This document shows positions 43,550-52,239 of a stretch of DNA of 64,000 bases, piece by piece. Origin of the DNA: Allokutzneria oryzae. Lineage in GTDB: Bacteria > Actinomycetota > Actinomycetes > Mycobacteriales > Pseudonocardiaceae. The stretch is taken from positions 124,001-188,000 of the forward strand of contig NZ_JBHLZU010000020.1 of NCBI RefSeq assembly GCF_042429765.1, read 5' to 3'. The translations under genes were made by a program, and so were the position numbers. Below the pieces are notes generated by a model. The model was not told the DNA's origin. It did no database searches and was given only the letters and a program-made list of their open reading frames with translations. Each line of letters begins with the position of its first letter. Position 1 is the stretch's first letter.

Positions 43550-44770
43550 TCAGCTGAGGCGTTCGAGCACCATGGCCATGCCCTGGCCCCCGCCGACGCA
43601 CATCGTCTCCAGGCCGAACTGCTTGTCGTGGAAGCGCAGCGAGTTGATCAGCGTGGTGGTGATGCGGGCACCGGTCATGCCGAACGGGTGGCCGACCGCG
43701 ATCGCCCCGCCGTTGACGTTGAGCCGGTCCAGGTCGACGCCCAGCTCCTGGTAGGACGGGATCACCTGGGCCGCGAACGCCTCGTTGATCTCCACGAGGT
43801 CGATGTCGCCGATGGACATGCCCGCCAGCGCCAGCGCCTTCTTCGACGCCTCGACGGGGCCGAGGCCCATGATCTCCGGCGAGAGCCCGGAGACGCCGGT
43901 GGAGACCACGCGGGCCAGCGGCGTGATGCCGAGCTGCGCCGCCTTGGTGTCACTCATGATCACCAGCGCCGCCGCGCCGTCGTTGAGCGGGCAGCAGTTG
44001 CCCGCGGTGACCCTGCCGTTCGGGCGGAACACCGGCTTGAGCGTCGCGGTCTTGTCGTAGGTGACCCCGGCGCGCGGGCCGTCGTCGGCGCTGACCACCG
44101 TGCCGTCCGGCTTGGTGACCGGCGTGATCTCCCGCGCCCAGAAGCCGTTGGCGATCGCCTGCTCCGCCAGGTTCTGCGAGCGGACGCCGAAGTGGTCCAT
44201 CTCCTCGCGGCTGACCCCCTTGAGCAGGGCCAGGTTCTCCGCCGTCTGCCCCATCGCGATGTAGACGTCGGGCACCGCCCCGTCCTCGCGCGGGTCGTGC
44301 CACTCCTCCGCTCCGGCCTCCGCCGTCCGCGCGGTGCGCGCCTCGGCGTCGGCGAAGACGGGGTTGTGGGTGTCGGGCCACGAGTCCGAGCTGCCCTTGG
44401 CGAAGCGCGAGACCATCTCCACGCCCGCGCTGACGAAGACCTCGCCCTCGCCCGCCTTGATCGCGTGCAGCGCCATCCGCGTGGTCTGCAGGCTCGACGC
44501 GCAGTAGCGGGTCACCGTGCAGCCGGGCAGGTGGTCGTGGCCGAGCAGCACCGACACCGCGCGCCCCATGTTGAAGCCCTGCTCACCGCCGGGCAGGCCG
44601 CAGCCCAGCATCAGGTCGTCGATCTCGCGCGGGTCGAGCTGGGGGACCTGGCCGAGCGCCGCGGTGACCATCTGGGCGGCGAGGTCGTCGGGACGGACGT
44701 CGACCAGCGAGCCCTTGCCCGCGCGGCCGATCGGGGAACGCGCCGCGGCGACGATCACGGCTTCCGGCAT
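43550..44770 (-). CDS. Acetyl-CoA acyltransferase (thiolase), FadA3-like
   Basis: A 406-aa thiolase with nucleophile Cys90 (VTRYCASSLQT), the His loop VNGGAIAVGHPFGMTGAR and the second Cys in CVGGGQGMA. It forms or cleaves 3-ketoacyl-CoA in lipid breakdown. Neighbours match M. tuberculosis fadA3 (Rv1074c) followed by the Rv1075c esterase and cbs. Confidence 0.94.
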   Translation of the reverse strand: MPEAVIVAAARSPIGRAGKGSLVDVRPDDLAAQMVTAALGQVPQLDPREIDDLMLGCGLPGGEQGFNMGRAVSVLLGHDHLPGCTVTRYCASSLQTTRMALHAIKAGEGEVFVSAGVEMVSRFAKGSSDSWPDTHNPVFADAEARTARTAEAGAEEWHDPREDGAVPDVYIAMGQTAENLALLKGVSREEMDHFGVRSQNLAEQAIANGFWAREITPVTKPDGTVVSADDGPRAGVTYDKTATLKPVFRPNGRVTAGNCCPLNDGAAALVIMSDTKAAQLGITPLARVVSTGVSGLSPEIMGLGPVEASKKALALAGMSIGDIDLVEINEAFAAQVIPSYQELGVDLDRLNVNGGAIAVGHPFGMTGARITTTLINSLRFHDKQFGLETMCVGGGQGMAMVLERLS

Positions 44771-44818
44771 GGGAACTCCTTATGTCCGAGGGAGAACCCG
44801 ACACTACCGGCCGGTAAC

Positions 44819-45742
44819 TCAGGTTCGCCGCCTGAGTCGCGCCGCCTCGATCCTCGCGGCGATCCGCCTGCTCGGCCGCATCGCCTCCGCCGCTGCCGAG
44901 CGGGTGGGGGGTTCGGCGATCGGGCCGCCCTGCCACACGCCGACGGCGCTGCACATCGCGGGCAGCAGCACCTCGACGGAGATCATGTAACCGGCGGCGG
45001 AGGGGTGGAACCGGTCCGCGCTGAACAGTTCGGCGGGCCGGGTGAGGAACTCCGGCGAGAGCAGGTCCGCCAGCGGCACCGGTGTGCCGCCCGCGCGTTC
45101 GATCGCGCGGTGCTGCATCCTGGCCAGCAGCAGGCTCCAGGAGCGCACCAGCGAGCGCAGCGGCTGGGGGATCGGCCGCACCGCGCCGAGGTCCGGGCAG
45201 GTTCCGGCGACCACGGCCGTGCCCGCGTCGCGCAGCCTGCCGACGTGCTCCTCCAGCAGCGCGGCCGAGGTCGTGATCGGGATCTGGGTGGTGACGTCGT
45301 TGCCGCCGATGATCACAAGTGCGACGTCCGGCGGGTGCTGGAGCGCCTGGTCCACCTGTCCGGCGAGCTCCCGGCTGGTCGAGCCGCTGACGGCGTAGGT
45401 GCTCAGCAGGACGGGCAGTTCGGACTCCTCGGCCAGCCCCTTCGCCAGCAGCACGGCGGGCAGTTCGGTCGCGTTCTCCACGCCGAGCCCTGCCGCGATC
45501 GAGTCACCGATCACCGCGAAGGACAGCGGCGCATCGCCGATCGCCGGGTCCTCGGGGGACAGCGGTCCCTCACCGGTGGGCAGGTACACGCCGTCGGCCC
45601 GCGGCGGGGGTGCCTCCGGCAGGCCGATGATCTTGCGGGCGCGCCGCGACTGCTCGTTCAGCAGGCTGTACACGGCCCCGGAAAGCCCGCCGAGGGCTCC
45701 GGCGGCCACCGCCGCGATGCGCACCGCGCGCAGACCTGCCAC
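44819..45742 (-). CDS. SGNH/GDSL hydrolase (Rv1075c-like)
   Basis: A 307-aa protein with an N-terminal membrane anchor (~6-25) and a lipase/esterase domain: block I GDSIAAGLG with Ser, block III GGND, and the catalytic Asp/His pair in SADRFHPSAAGY. It probably de-esterifies envelope lipids or glycans outside the membrane. Position between thiolase and cbs is conserved in mycobacteria. Confidence 0.88.
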   Translation of the reverse strand: MAGLRAVRIAAVAAGALGGLSGAVYSLLNEQSRRARKIIGLPEAPPPRADGVYLPTGEGPLSPEDPAIGDAPLSFAVIGDSIAAGLGVENATELPAVLLAKGLAEESELPVLLSTYAVSGSTSRELAGQVDQALQHPPDVALVIIGGNDVTTQIPITTSAALLEEHVGRLRDAGTAVVAGTCPDLGAVRPIPQPLRSLVRSWSLLLARMQHRAIERAGGTPVPLADLLSPEFLTRPAELFSADRFHPSAAGYMISVEVLLPAMCSAVGVWQGGPIAEPPTRSAAAEAMRPSRRIAARIEAARLRRRT

Positions 45743-45993
45743 TGCCGAGTACCTCCCTCCGCCCGCTCGGCTCCGGCCGTCGCTGGTCGAGTGTCGAACG
45801 GGCTCCCCCAGAAAGACGTAGAACTCGCGGCTGATTGTTCCGCATCGAGCCCGAACGGGTCACGTGCGGGCGACGACCCGCGACACCGGACTTCGCGCTG
45901 GTGGCGGCTGCGACTACCCTCGGCACGCCACAGGCCACGCCGATCGGCGCGCCCCGTCGCGTGGTCGCGCACACAGCTGAGAGGGAAGCACCG

Positions 45994-47364
45994 GTGGAGT
46001 ACGCCGAACACATTGTCGACCTCGTGGGCAACACCCCGCTGGTCAAGCTGAACTCGCTCGCCGAGGGCCTGGCACCGACCGTGCTGGCGAAGGTCGAGTA
46101 CTTCAACCCCGGCGGCAGCGTGAAGGACCGCATCGCGCTGCGCATGGTCGAGGCGGCCGAGCGCTCCGGCGAGCTCCGCCCCGGCGGCACCATCGTCGAG
46201 CCCACCTCCGGAAACACCGGGGTCGGCCTCGCGCTCGTCGCGCAGCGCAAGGGCTACAAGTGCGTCTTCGTCTGCCCGGACAAGGTCAGCGAGGACAAGC
46301 GCAACGTGCTCAAGGCCTACGGCGCCGAGGTCGTGGTCTGCCCGACCGCCGTCGCTCCTGAGCACCCCGACTCCTACTACAACGTCTCCGACCGCCTGGT
46401 CAAGGAGATCCCCGGCGCCTGGAAGCCCAACCAGTACGCCAACCCGCAGAACCCGGAGAGCCACTACCACTCGACCGGCCCGGAGCTGTGGAAGCAGACC
46501 GAGGGCAGGATCACGCACTTCGTCGCGGGCATCGGCACCGGCGGCACGATCTCCGGCACCGGCCGCTACCTCAAGGAGATCTCCGGCGGCAGGGTGCAGA
46601 TCATCGGCGCCGACCCGGAGGGCTCGGTCTACTCCGGTGGCACCGGCCGCCCGTACCTGGTCGAGGGCGTCGGCGAGGACTTCTGGCCGACCACCTACGA
46701 CCGCGAGATCTGCGACGAGATCGTGGCGGTCTCCGACGGCGACTCCTTCGACGTGACCCGCCGCCTCGCTCGCGAGGAGGGCCTGCTGGTCGGCGGCTCC
46801 TGCGGCATGGCCGCGGCCGCGGCGCTGCGGGTGGCCGCCAAGCTCGGTCCGGAGGCCGTCGTGGTCGTGCTGCTGCCGGACGGCGGGCGCGGCTACCTGT
46901 CCAAGGTCTTCAACGACTCCTGGATGTCCTCCTACGGCTTCCTCCCGCCGGACCAGAACAGCCACACCGTCGGGGATGTGTTGCGCCGCAAGGACGGCAC
47001 CCTGCCGGAGCTGGTGCACGCGCACCCCAACGAGACCGTCGCCGACGCGATCGCCGTGCTGCGCGAGTTCGGCGTCTCCCAGATGCCGGTGGTCAACGCG
47101 GAGCCACCGATCATGGCGGCCGAGGTCGCCGGCGCGCTCAACGAGCGCGACCTGCTCGACGCGTTGTTCACCGGGAACGCCCAGTTGACCGACCGCGTCG
47201 AACAGCACATGTCCCCGCCGCTGCCGACCATCGGCGCCGGCGAGGCCATCAGCACCGCGATGAAGGCTCTGTCCGATGCGGACGGTGCCATGGTGCTGGA
47301 GGATGGCAAACCGGCAGGCGTGGTGACCCGGCAGGACGTGCTGGGCTTCCTCGCAGGCCGTTGA
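45994..47364 (+). CDS. cbs: Cystathionine beta-synthase
   Basis: A 456-aa PLP enzyme. GTG 45994 follows GAGAGGGAAG; the open frame further upstream lacks homologous sequence. PLP Lys44 (GGSVKDRIAL), SGNTGVGLA, GTGGTISGTGRYLKE, GGSCGMAA. Two CBS domains follow (~340-456: MPVVNAEPPIMAAE and DADGAMVLEDGKPAGVVTRQDVLGFL). It joins serine and homocysteine. With metB (1.5 kb on) it forms the transsulfuration pair feeding cysteine and mycothiol. Confidence 0.96.
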   Translation: MEYAEHIVDLVGNTPLVKLNSLAEGLAPTVLAKVEYFNPGGSVKDRIALRMVEAAERSGELRPGGTIVEPTSGNTGVGLALVAQRKGYKCVFVCPDKVSEDKRNVLKAYGAEVVVCPTAVAPEHPDSYYNVSDRLVKEIPGAWKPNQYANPQNPESHYHSTGPELWKQTEGRITHFVAGIGTGGTISGTGRYLKEISGGRVQIIGADPEGSVYSGGTGRPYLVEGVGEDFWPTTYDREICDEIVAVSDGDSFDVTRRLAREEGLLVGGSCGMAAAAALRVAAKLGPEAVVVVLLPDGGRGYLSKVFNDSWMSSYGFLPPDQNSHTVGDVLRRKDGTLPELVHAHPNETVADAIAVLREFGVSQMPVVNAEPPIMAAEVAGALNERDLLDALFTGNAQLTDRVEQHMSPPLPTIGAGEAISTAMKALSDADGAMVLEDGKPAGVVTRQDVLGFLAGR

Positions 47365-47470
47365 CCGATACGAAACCCGACCAACACCGACGCGCCTCTG
47401 GTCCGTTCGGAGCATCCGCTAGCGTTGCCGCACACGGACTTACCAGCCAGGCCAAGGGGGTAGGAACCCG

Positions 47471-48685
47471 ATGACCGCTCCTCAGCCGCCCGAGAACCAG
47501 AACCAGGGCGGCCAGCAGGCACCAGGCGAGACCAACGAGGACAAGGGAGGGGCCGCGGCGGAGCAGCAGACACCGTCCACGGCGGGAGAGCTCCCGACGA
47601 CAACGCATGGCGCCGGCCAGGAGGGCTCGCAGGGGATCACCTCCGCCCTCGGCGGTTCCTCTGACAGCGGCGCAGGCAACGCGGCGGACGCGACCCAGGT
47701 GGTCTCCTCGTCCGGCCAGCAGCAGGCCGCTTCCGCCGACGCCACCCAGGTGGTCGCCGGTGGGGCCTCGGCGCAGCAGCCCACCCAGCAGGTGCAGCAG
47801 GGCTACGGCCAGCAGCCGCAGCAGCCCCAGTGGGGCGCCCAGCAGCAGCCGCAGCAGCAGTGGGGGCAGCAGCCCCCGCAGCAGGGCGGCGGCACGCCCT
47901 CCGGCGGCTTCCAGCAGCCGGCGTGGGGTGCCCAGCAGCAGCCCGGCGCGCAGCCGCAGGGCCAGTGGGGCCAGCAGGCCCCGCAGCAGCAGTGGGGTCA
48001 GCAGCAGGGCTGGGGCCAGCAGGCTCCGTCCAGCGGACCGCCGCTGCTGCCCATCGCGATGTGGGCCAGCTTCGCGGTCGGTGGTCTCGGCCTGATCCTG
48101 GGCCTGACCCAGCTGCCCAGCCTGTTCGCGGCGATGGACCAGGTCAGCAAGCTGGGCTCGTTCGCGGGCGGCCGCTTCGGCAGCCTGAACCTGCCCAGCT
48201 CCGGCACGCTCACCTTCGCGATGATCCTGGCGATCGTCCAGATCGTGCTCTACCCGGTGCTGGCCTTCGGCGCCTTCTGGGCGGGCATGAAGGGCAAGAT
48301 CCAGGGCAGGCTCATCGCCGGTGGCGCCGCCGCCGGTATCGCGGTGATCGGCCTGGTCGTGTTCATCATGCTCAGCTCGTTCGCGGGTGGCGCGGTGTTC
48401 GTCGGCATCATCCTCAACGCGGTGCTCGCCGTGCTGTGGTTCCTGCCGCAGACCGCGGCGGCCATCGGCGCGAACGGTGCGGGCCAGGCGCAGGCGGCCG
48501 CTTGGGGCCAGCAGCAGGGCCAGTGGGGCCAGCAGCAGGCCCCGCAGCAGCAGTGGGGCCAGCAGCCGCAGCAGCCGCAGCAGCAGCAGTGGGGTCAGCA
48601 GGCTCCGCAGCAGCCGCAGCAGCAGTGGGGCCAGCAGCAGCCGGGCCAGCAGCCCGGACAGCAGGGGTGGCCCGGCCAGCAGTAG
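47471..48685 (+). CDS. Gln/Trp/Gly-rich membrane protein (Pra-position protein)
   Basis: A 404-aa protein. Residues ~100-190 are repeats of QQWGQQ, QQPQWGAQQQP and similar; four membrane helices follow (~194-320), then another QQWGQQ-type tail (~335-404). It sits where M. tuberculosis has the proline-rich antigen Pra (Rv1078), also low-complexity plus membrane, between cbs and metB. The repeats suggest a surface or phase-separating region around a small membrane core. Function is unknown. Confidence 0.72.
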   Translation: MTAPQPPENQNQGGQQAPGETNEDKGGAAAEQQTPSTAGELPTTTHGAGQEGSQGITSALGGSSDSGAGNAADATQVVSSSGQQQAASADATQVVAGGASAQQPTQQVQQGYGQQPQQPQWGAQQQPQQQWGQQPPQQGGGTPSGGFQQPAWGAQQQPGAQPQGQWGQQAPQQQWGQQQGWGQQAPSSGPPLLPIAMWASFAVGGLGLILGLTQLPSLFAAMDQVSKLGSFAGGRFGSLNLPSSGTLTFAMILAIVQIVLYPVLAFGAFWAGMKGKIQGRLIAGGAAAGIAVIGLVVFIMLSSFAGGAVFVGIILNAVLAVLWFLPQTAAAIGANGAGQAQAAAWGQQQGQWGQQQAPQQQWGQQPQQPQQQQWGQQAPQQPQQQWGQQQPGQQPGQQGWPGQQ

Positions 48686-48709
48686 GCCGACCAGCCTCGA
48701 CATCTCCAG

Positions 48710-48746
48710 GACGCCAGCCCCCGGCCACCCGCCGGGGGCTGGCGTC
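48710..48746 (+). terminator. Rho-independent-type terminator
   Basis: A perfect 16-bp stem (48710-48725 with 48731-48746), loop CACCC, followed by TTCTCTGT, 25 nt after the Gln-rich protein gene. Confidence 0.85.
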
Positions 48747-48881
48747 TTCTCTGTCCGTCACAGCCAGGGGGACGCCAGCCCATGACCGACGGTCGGCGGC
48801 TGGCGGCCGGTTGTCCCACGGTGTAGGCGGGGTGGGCGAATCGGAGTTCGGTGTGGGCGGGGGAGTGCGTACGCTCTCCGC

Positions 48882-50021
48882 ATGAGTGACGGTTTCGCGA
48901 CGAGGGCCATCCACGCAGGCCAGGAACCCGACCCGCACACCGGGTCGGTCATCGTGCCCATCCACGCCACCTCGACCTACGCCCAGGACGGCGTAGGCGG
49001 GCTGCGCGAGGGCTACGAGTACTCCCGCACCGGCAACCCGACGCGGACGGCCCTGGAGACCTGCCTCGCCTCCCTGGAGGGTGGCAAGCACGGCAGGGCC
49101 TTCGCCTCGGGCATGTCCGCCTCGGACGTGGCGCTGCGGTCGATCTGCCGTCCCGGCGACCACATCGTCATCCCCAACGACGCCTACGGCGGGACCTTCC
49201 GGCTGGTGGACAAGGTCCTGTCGCACTGGGGCATCGAGCACACCCCGGTCGCACTGTCCGATGTGGACGCCGTGCGGGCCGCGATCCGGCCGAACACCAA
49301 GGTGATCTGGTGCGAGACGCCGACCAACCCGCTGCTCAACATCGCCGACATCGCCGCGCTCGCCCAGGTGGCGCACGGTGCGGGCGCGAAGCTGGTGGTG
49401 GACAACACCTTCGCCTCCCCGTACCTGCAGAACCCGTTGGAGCTGGGCGCTGACGTGGTGCTGCACTCCACCACCAAGTACGTCGGCGGCCACTCCGACG
49501 TGGTCGGCGGCGCGCTGGTGACCAACAGCGACGAGTTGGCCGAGCAGTTCGCGTTCCTGCAGAACGGCGGCGGCGCGGTCCCCGGCCCGTTCGACGCGTG
49601 GCTGACCCTGCGCGGGGTGAAGACGCTGGCGCTGCGGATGGAGAAGCACAGCGACAACGCCGAGCGCGTCGTGGAGATGCTGACCAGGCACCCGGCGGTG
49701 ACCAAGGTGTTCTACCCGGGCCTTCCCGAGCACCCCGGCCACGACGTGGCGGCCAAGCAGATGCGGCGCTTCGGCGGCATGATCTCCTTCACCGTCGCCG
49801 GTGGTGAGGCGGCCGCGCTGGATATCTGCTCGCGCACCAGGCTGTTCACCCTGGCCGAGTCGCTCGGCGGCGTCGAGTCGCTGATCGAGCACCCCGGGCG
49901 GATGACCCACGCGAGCACCGCGGGCTCTGCCCTGCAGGTGCCCGCCGAGCTGGTGCGGATCTCGGTCGGCATCGAGGACGGCGAGGACCTGGTCGAGGAC
50001 CTGCGCGGCGCGCTGGGCTGA
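48882..50021 (+). CDS. metB: Cystathionine gamma-synthase
   Basis: A 379-aa PLP enzyme of the Cys/Met metabolism family: YSRTGNPTR, TPTNPLLNIADI, VVDNTFASPYLQ, PLP Lys199 (HSTTKYVGGHSDVVGG) and GGMISFTV. It makes cystathionine from an activated homoserine and cysteine, or works in reverse as a lyase. It follows cbs and the Pra-position gene as in M. tuberculosis (Rv1079). Confidence 0.94.
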   Translation: MSDGFATRAIHAGQEPDPHTGSVIVPIHATSTYAQDGVGGLREGYEYSRTGNPTRTALETCLASLEGGKHGRAFASGMSASDVALRSICRPGDHIVIPNDAYGGTFRLVDKVLSHWGIEHTPVALSDVDAVRAAIRPNTKVIWCETPTNPLLNIADIAALAQVAHGAGAKLVVDNTFASPYLQNPLELGADVVLHSTTKYVGGHSDVVGGALVTNSDELAEQFAFLQNGGGAVPGPFDAWLTLRGVKTLALRMEKHSDNAERVVEMLTRHPAVTKVFYPGLPEHPGHDVAAKQMRRFGGMISFTVAGGEAAALDICSRTRLFTLAESLGGVESLIEHPGRMTHASTAGSALQVPAELVRISVGIEDGEDLVEDLRGALG

Positions 50022-50036
50022 CGACCGCGCGAAGCA

Positions 50037-50075
50037 CGAAGGGCGCCCGCCTGGTCACCAGGTGGGCGCCCTTCG
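50037..50075. terminator. Hairpin terminator
   Basis: A 19-bp inverted repeat (50037-50055 with 50057-50075) with one G-T pair, starting CGAAGGGCGCCCGCC, between convergent metB and a small minus-strand gene. Confidence 0.8.
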
Positions 50076-50101
50076 ACGTGGCTGGGCCGGGTCGTCTCGC
50101 G

Positions 50102-50365
50102 TCAGGGACGGATCTTGCTCGGCGTGTGGTCGCCGTCGGCCTGGTCCGCGCCCGGGTGGCCGGGCTTGTGCGGACCGGCGGGAAGGTCGTCGTGCTCGAC
50201 ACAACCGCCGACGAGCTCCAGCACCGCGCCTCGCTGCACGATCTCGCCCTGATCGGTGCAGCTCGTCTGCACGACGGTGTAGACCGCCGTGAAGGTGAGC
50301 GCTCCGGCCGCGGCCAGTGCCGCGACCAGGGAGAGCGTCCCACCGCTGCGCGTCATGTGAGCCAT
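50102..50365 (-). CDS. Small single-pass membrane protein
   Basis: An 87-aa protein from ATG 50363-50365 with GGAGAG upstream. One membrane helix (~10-32: LSLVAALAAAGALTFTAVYTVV) and an outer tail with two cysteines (TSCTDQG, GGCVEHDD) that could form a disulfide, ending Pro/His-rich. No family recognised. Confidence 0.6.
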   Translation of the reverse strand: MAHMTRSGGTLSLVAALAAAGALTFTAVYTVVQTSCTDQGEIVQRGAVLELVGGCVEHDDLPAGPHKPGHPGADQADGDHTPSKIRP

Positions 50366-50514
50366 CTGCTCTCTCCAGGGGTCATCTCGGCCGCGATCGG
50401 CCTGCTCGGATCGGGTCATCGCGCGGGCGACCGCGCGCACCGACCACGTAGCAGAGAGTACCCGCCCGGCCGAGTCGTGTCCTCAGTCCGTTGGTCCTGG
50501 CAGGATCACCGACC

Positions 50515-51726
50515 ATGGAGCTGGTCAGTCTCGACCGCATCCACGCGGCGCAGAAGTTGCTGGCGGGCGTGGTTCGGCACACCCCGCTTGAGCGCTCCGG
50601 CGTGCTGGAGCGGTTGCACGGAACGCCGGTCTACCTCAAGTGCGAGAACCTCCAGCGCACCGGGTCGTTCAAGCTCCGGGGCGCGTACGTGCGCATCCAC
50701 GGGCTCTCGGAGGAGCAGCGCTCGCGCGGGGTCGTCGCGGCCAGCGCGGGCAACCACGCGCAGGGCGTCGCGCTCGCGGCCTCGCTGCTCGGCTGTCAGG
50801 CGACGGTCTACATGCCGACCGGCGCGCCGCTGCCGAAGCTCGCCGCGACCCGGTCCTACGGCGCCGAGGTGCACCTGCACGGCGCGACGGTCGACGAGGC
50901 GCTGGTCGAGGCGAAGCTGTTCGCGGAGAAGACCGGTGCGGAGTTCATCCACCCCTTCGACCACGCCGACGTGATCGCCGGGCAGGGCACGATCGGGCTG
51001 GAGATCCTGGAGCAGCTGCCGGAGGTCCGCACCATCCTGGTCGGCTGCGGCGGTGGTGGCCTGGTCGGCGGGGTGGCCGCGGCGGTCAAGGCGGTCAAGC
51101 CGGACTGCCGGGTGATCGGCGTGCAGGCGGAGCAGGCGGCGACCTGGCCGCAGTCGCTGGCCAACGGCGCTCCGACCAAGCTGGCGGAGATGCACACCAT
51201 CGCCGACGGCATCGCGGTCGGGATTCCCGGCGAGGTCACCTTCGCGCACGTCTCGGAGCTGGTCGACGACATCCTGACGGTCAGCGAGGAGTCGCTGTCG
51301 CGAGCGCTGCTGATGTGCCTCGAACGGCAGAAGCTCGTGGTGGAACCCGCCGGAGCCGCCGCGATGGCCGCCGTGCTCGACCACCCCGGACGCTTTCCTG
51401 GCCCGGTCGCGGTGGTGCTCTCCGGCGGCAACGTGGACCCGCTGTTGCTGCTGCACGTGATCCAGCACGGCCTGAACGCCGCGGGCCGCTACCTGTCGCT
51501 GCGCGTGCGGGTGCCCGACCGGCCGGGATCGCTCGGCGCGCTGCTCACCCGGATCGGCGCGCTCGGCGCGAACGTGCTCGACGTGGAGCACACGCGGGTG
51601 TCGGGCGCGCTGGCGCTCGGTGAGGTCGTCGTGGCGCTGAACCTGGAGACGCGCGGCGCGGAGCACTGCCAGCAGGTGGTCACCACGCTGCGCCAGGTCG
51701 GTTACACGGTCTCCCGCCAACTCTGA
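50515..51726 (+). CDS. ilvA: Threonine ammonia-lyase (dehydratase) with ACT domain
   Basis: A 403-aa PLP enzyme deaminating threonine to 2-oxobutanoate, the entry to isoleucine. PLP Lys53 in GSFKLRGAY, AASAGNHAQGVA, the glycine loop GCGGGGLVGG and LSGGNVDP. Residues ~325-403 form a single ACT-like regulatory domain (VRVPDRPGSLGALLTRIGALGANVLDVEH). The ATG at 50515 gives the usual N-terminus. It could be the catabolic or biosynthetic form. Confidence 0.93.
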   Translation: MELVSLDRIHAAQKLLAGVVRHTPLERSGVLERLHGTPVYLKCENLQRTGSFKLRGAYVRIHGLSEEQRSRGVVAASAGNHAQGVALAASLLGCQATVYMPTGAPLPKLAATRSYGAEVHLHGATVDEALVEAKLFAEKTGAEFIHPFDHADVIAGQGTIGLEILEQLPEVRTILVGCGGGGLVGGVAAAVKAVKPDCRVIGVQAEQAATWPQSLANGAPTKLAEMHTIADGIAVGIPGEVTFAHVSELVDDILTVSEESLSRALLMCLERQKLVVEPAGAAAMAAVLDHPGRFPGPVAVVLSGGNVDPLLLLHVIQHGLNAAGRYLSLRVRVPDRPGSLGALLTRIGALGANVLDVEHTRVSGALALGEVVVALNLETRGAEHCQQVVTTLRQVGYTVSRQL

Positions 51727-51728
51727 CC

Positions 51729-51760
51729 CGCAGGTAACCCGCCTGGGCGGGTTACCTGCG
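51729..51760 (+). terminator. Hairpin terminator after threonine dehydratase
   Basis: A perfect 14-bp stem (51729-51742 with 51747-51760), loop CTGG, starting CGCAGGTAACCCGC, 3 nt after the stop. Confidence 0.85.
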
Positions 51761-51907
51761 CCGATTAACGTACGTATTCAGCTTCGGCCCATGTCGAGGA
51801 CCCCTGCTCGCCGTGCTCGGTGTCGGCCCACTCGTACTGGAGCACCGGGGATCTCCGGCCCAAGGCGCGCGACGGCAGGTCCGCGCTCGTCGCCCTGCGG
51901 CTTGTCC

Positions 51908-52045
51908 GCCATGAGCATCAGCATTCTGCTCGGCCCCATCGCGGGCGGAGTACTCGTAGACCACTTCGGCACCAGCGCCCCGTTCCTGTGCGCCGCCGCT
52001 TTATCCATTGTGGACTGTATGATCCGAATTTTCCCTGTGCGGTAA
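51908..52045 (+). pseudogene. Relic of an MFS transporter
   Basis: The frame reads MSISILLGPIAGGVLVDHFG, then SAPFLCAAALSIVD, which looks like an internal helix pair of MFS drug exporters (GP..GG.L.DHFGW.APFL). It is only ~45 codons long, lacks the rest of the protein and contains a TTA codon. A related hydrophobic scrap may precede it near 51790-51840 in another frame. The 513-bp gap between the dehydratase and hppD otherwise shows no gene. Confidence 0.55.
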
Positions 52046-52196
52046 GAGAAAGTCGTACACGAGCGCTCCGCATCGGTGTGGCGGGCTGGTCGTGGTGTCG
52101 CTGGCCCGGGGCCCAGTGGGTAGGCGTGGGTAGAACCGTAGCCAGGTCCACGCCTGTGCGATACCGAGGTTCCCACCGGGCCTTCCGCAAGCAACA

Positions 52197-52226
52197 GGCC
52201 CGCATCACCAGAAGGTGATGCGGGCC
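52197..52226 (-). terminator. Hairpin terminator of hppD
   Basis: A perfect 13-bp stem (52197-52209 with 52214-52226), loop AGAA, starting GGCCCGCATCACC, just past the hppD stop on its transcribed strand. Confidence 0.8.
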
Positions 52227-52239
52227 CGCGGTACCGGGC

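Noticed and set aside
45835..45993. Longer N-terminus for cystathionine beta-synthase
   Set aside because: The extra 53 residues do not resemble the family, and the GTG at 45994 has a good ribosome site and the usual N-terminus.
51778..52194. 138-codon minus-strand frame in the gap before hppD
   Set aside because: No recognisable protein; the only meaningful similarity is the MFS scrap on the + strand.
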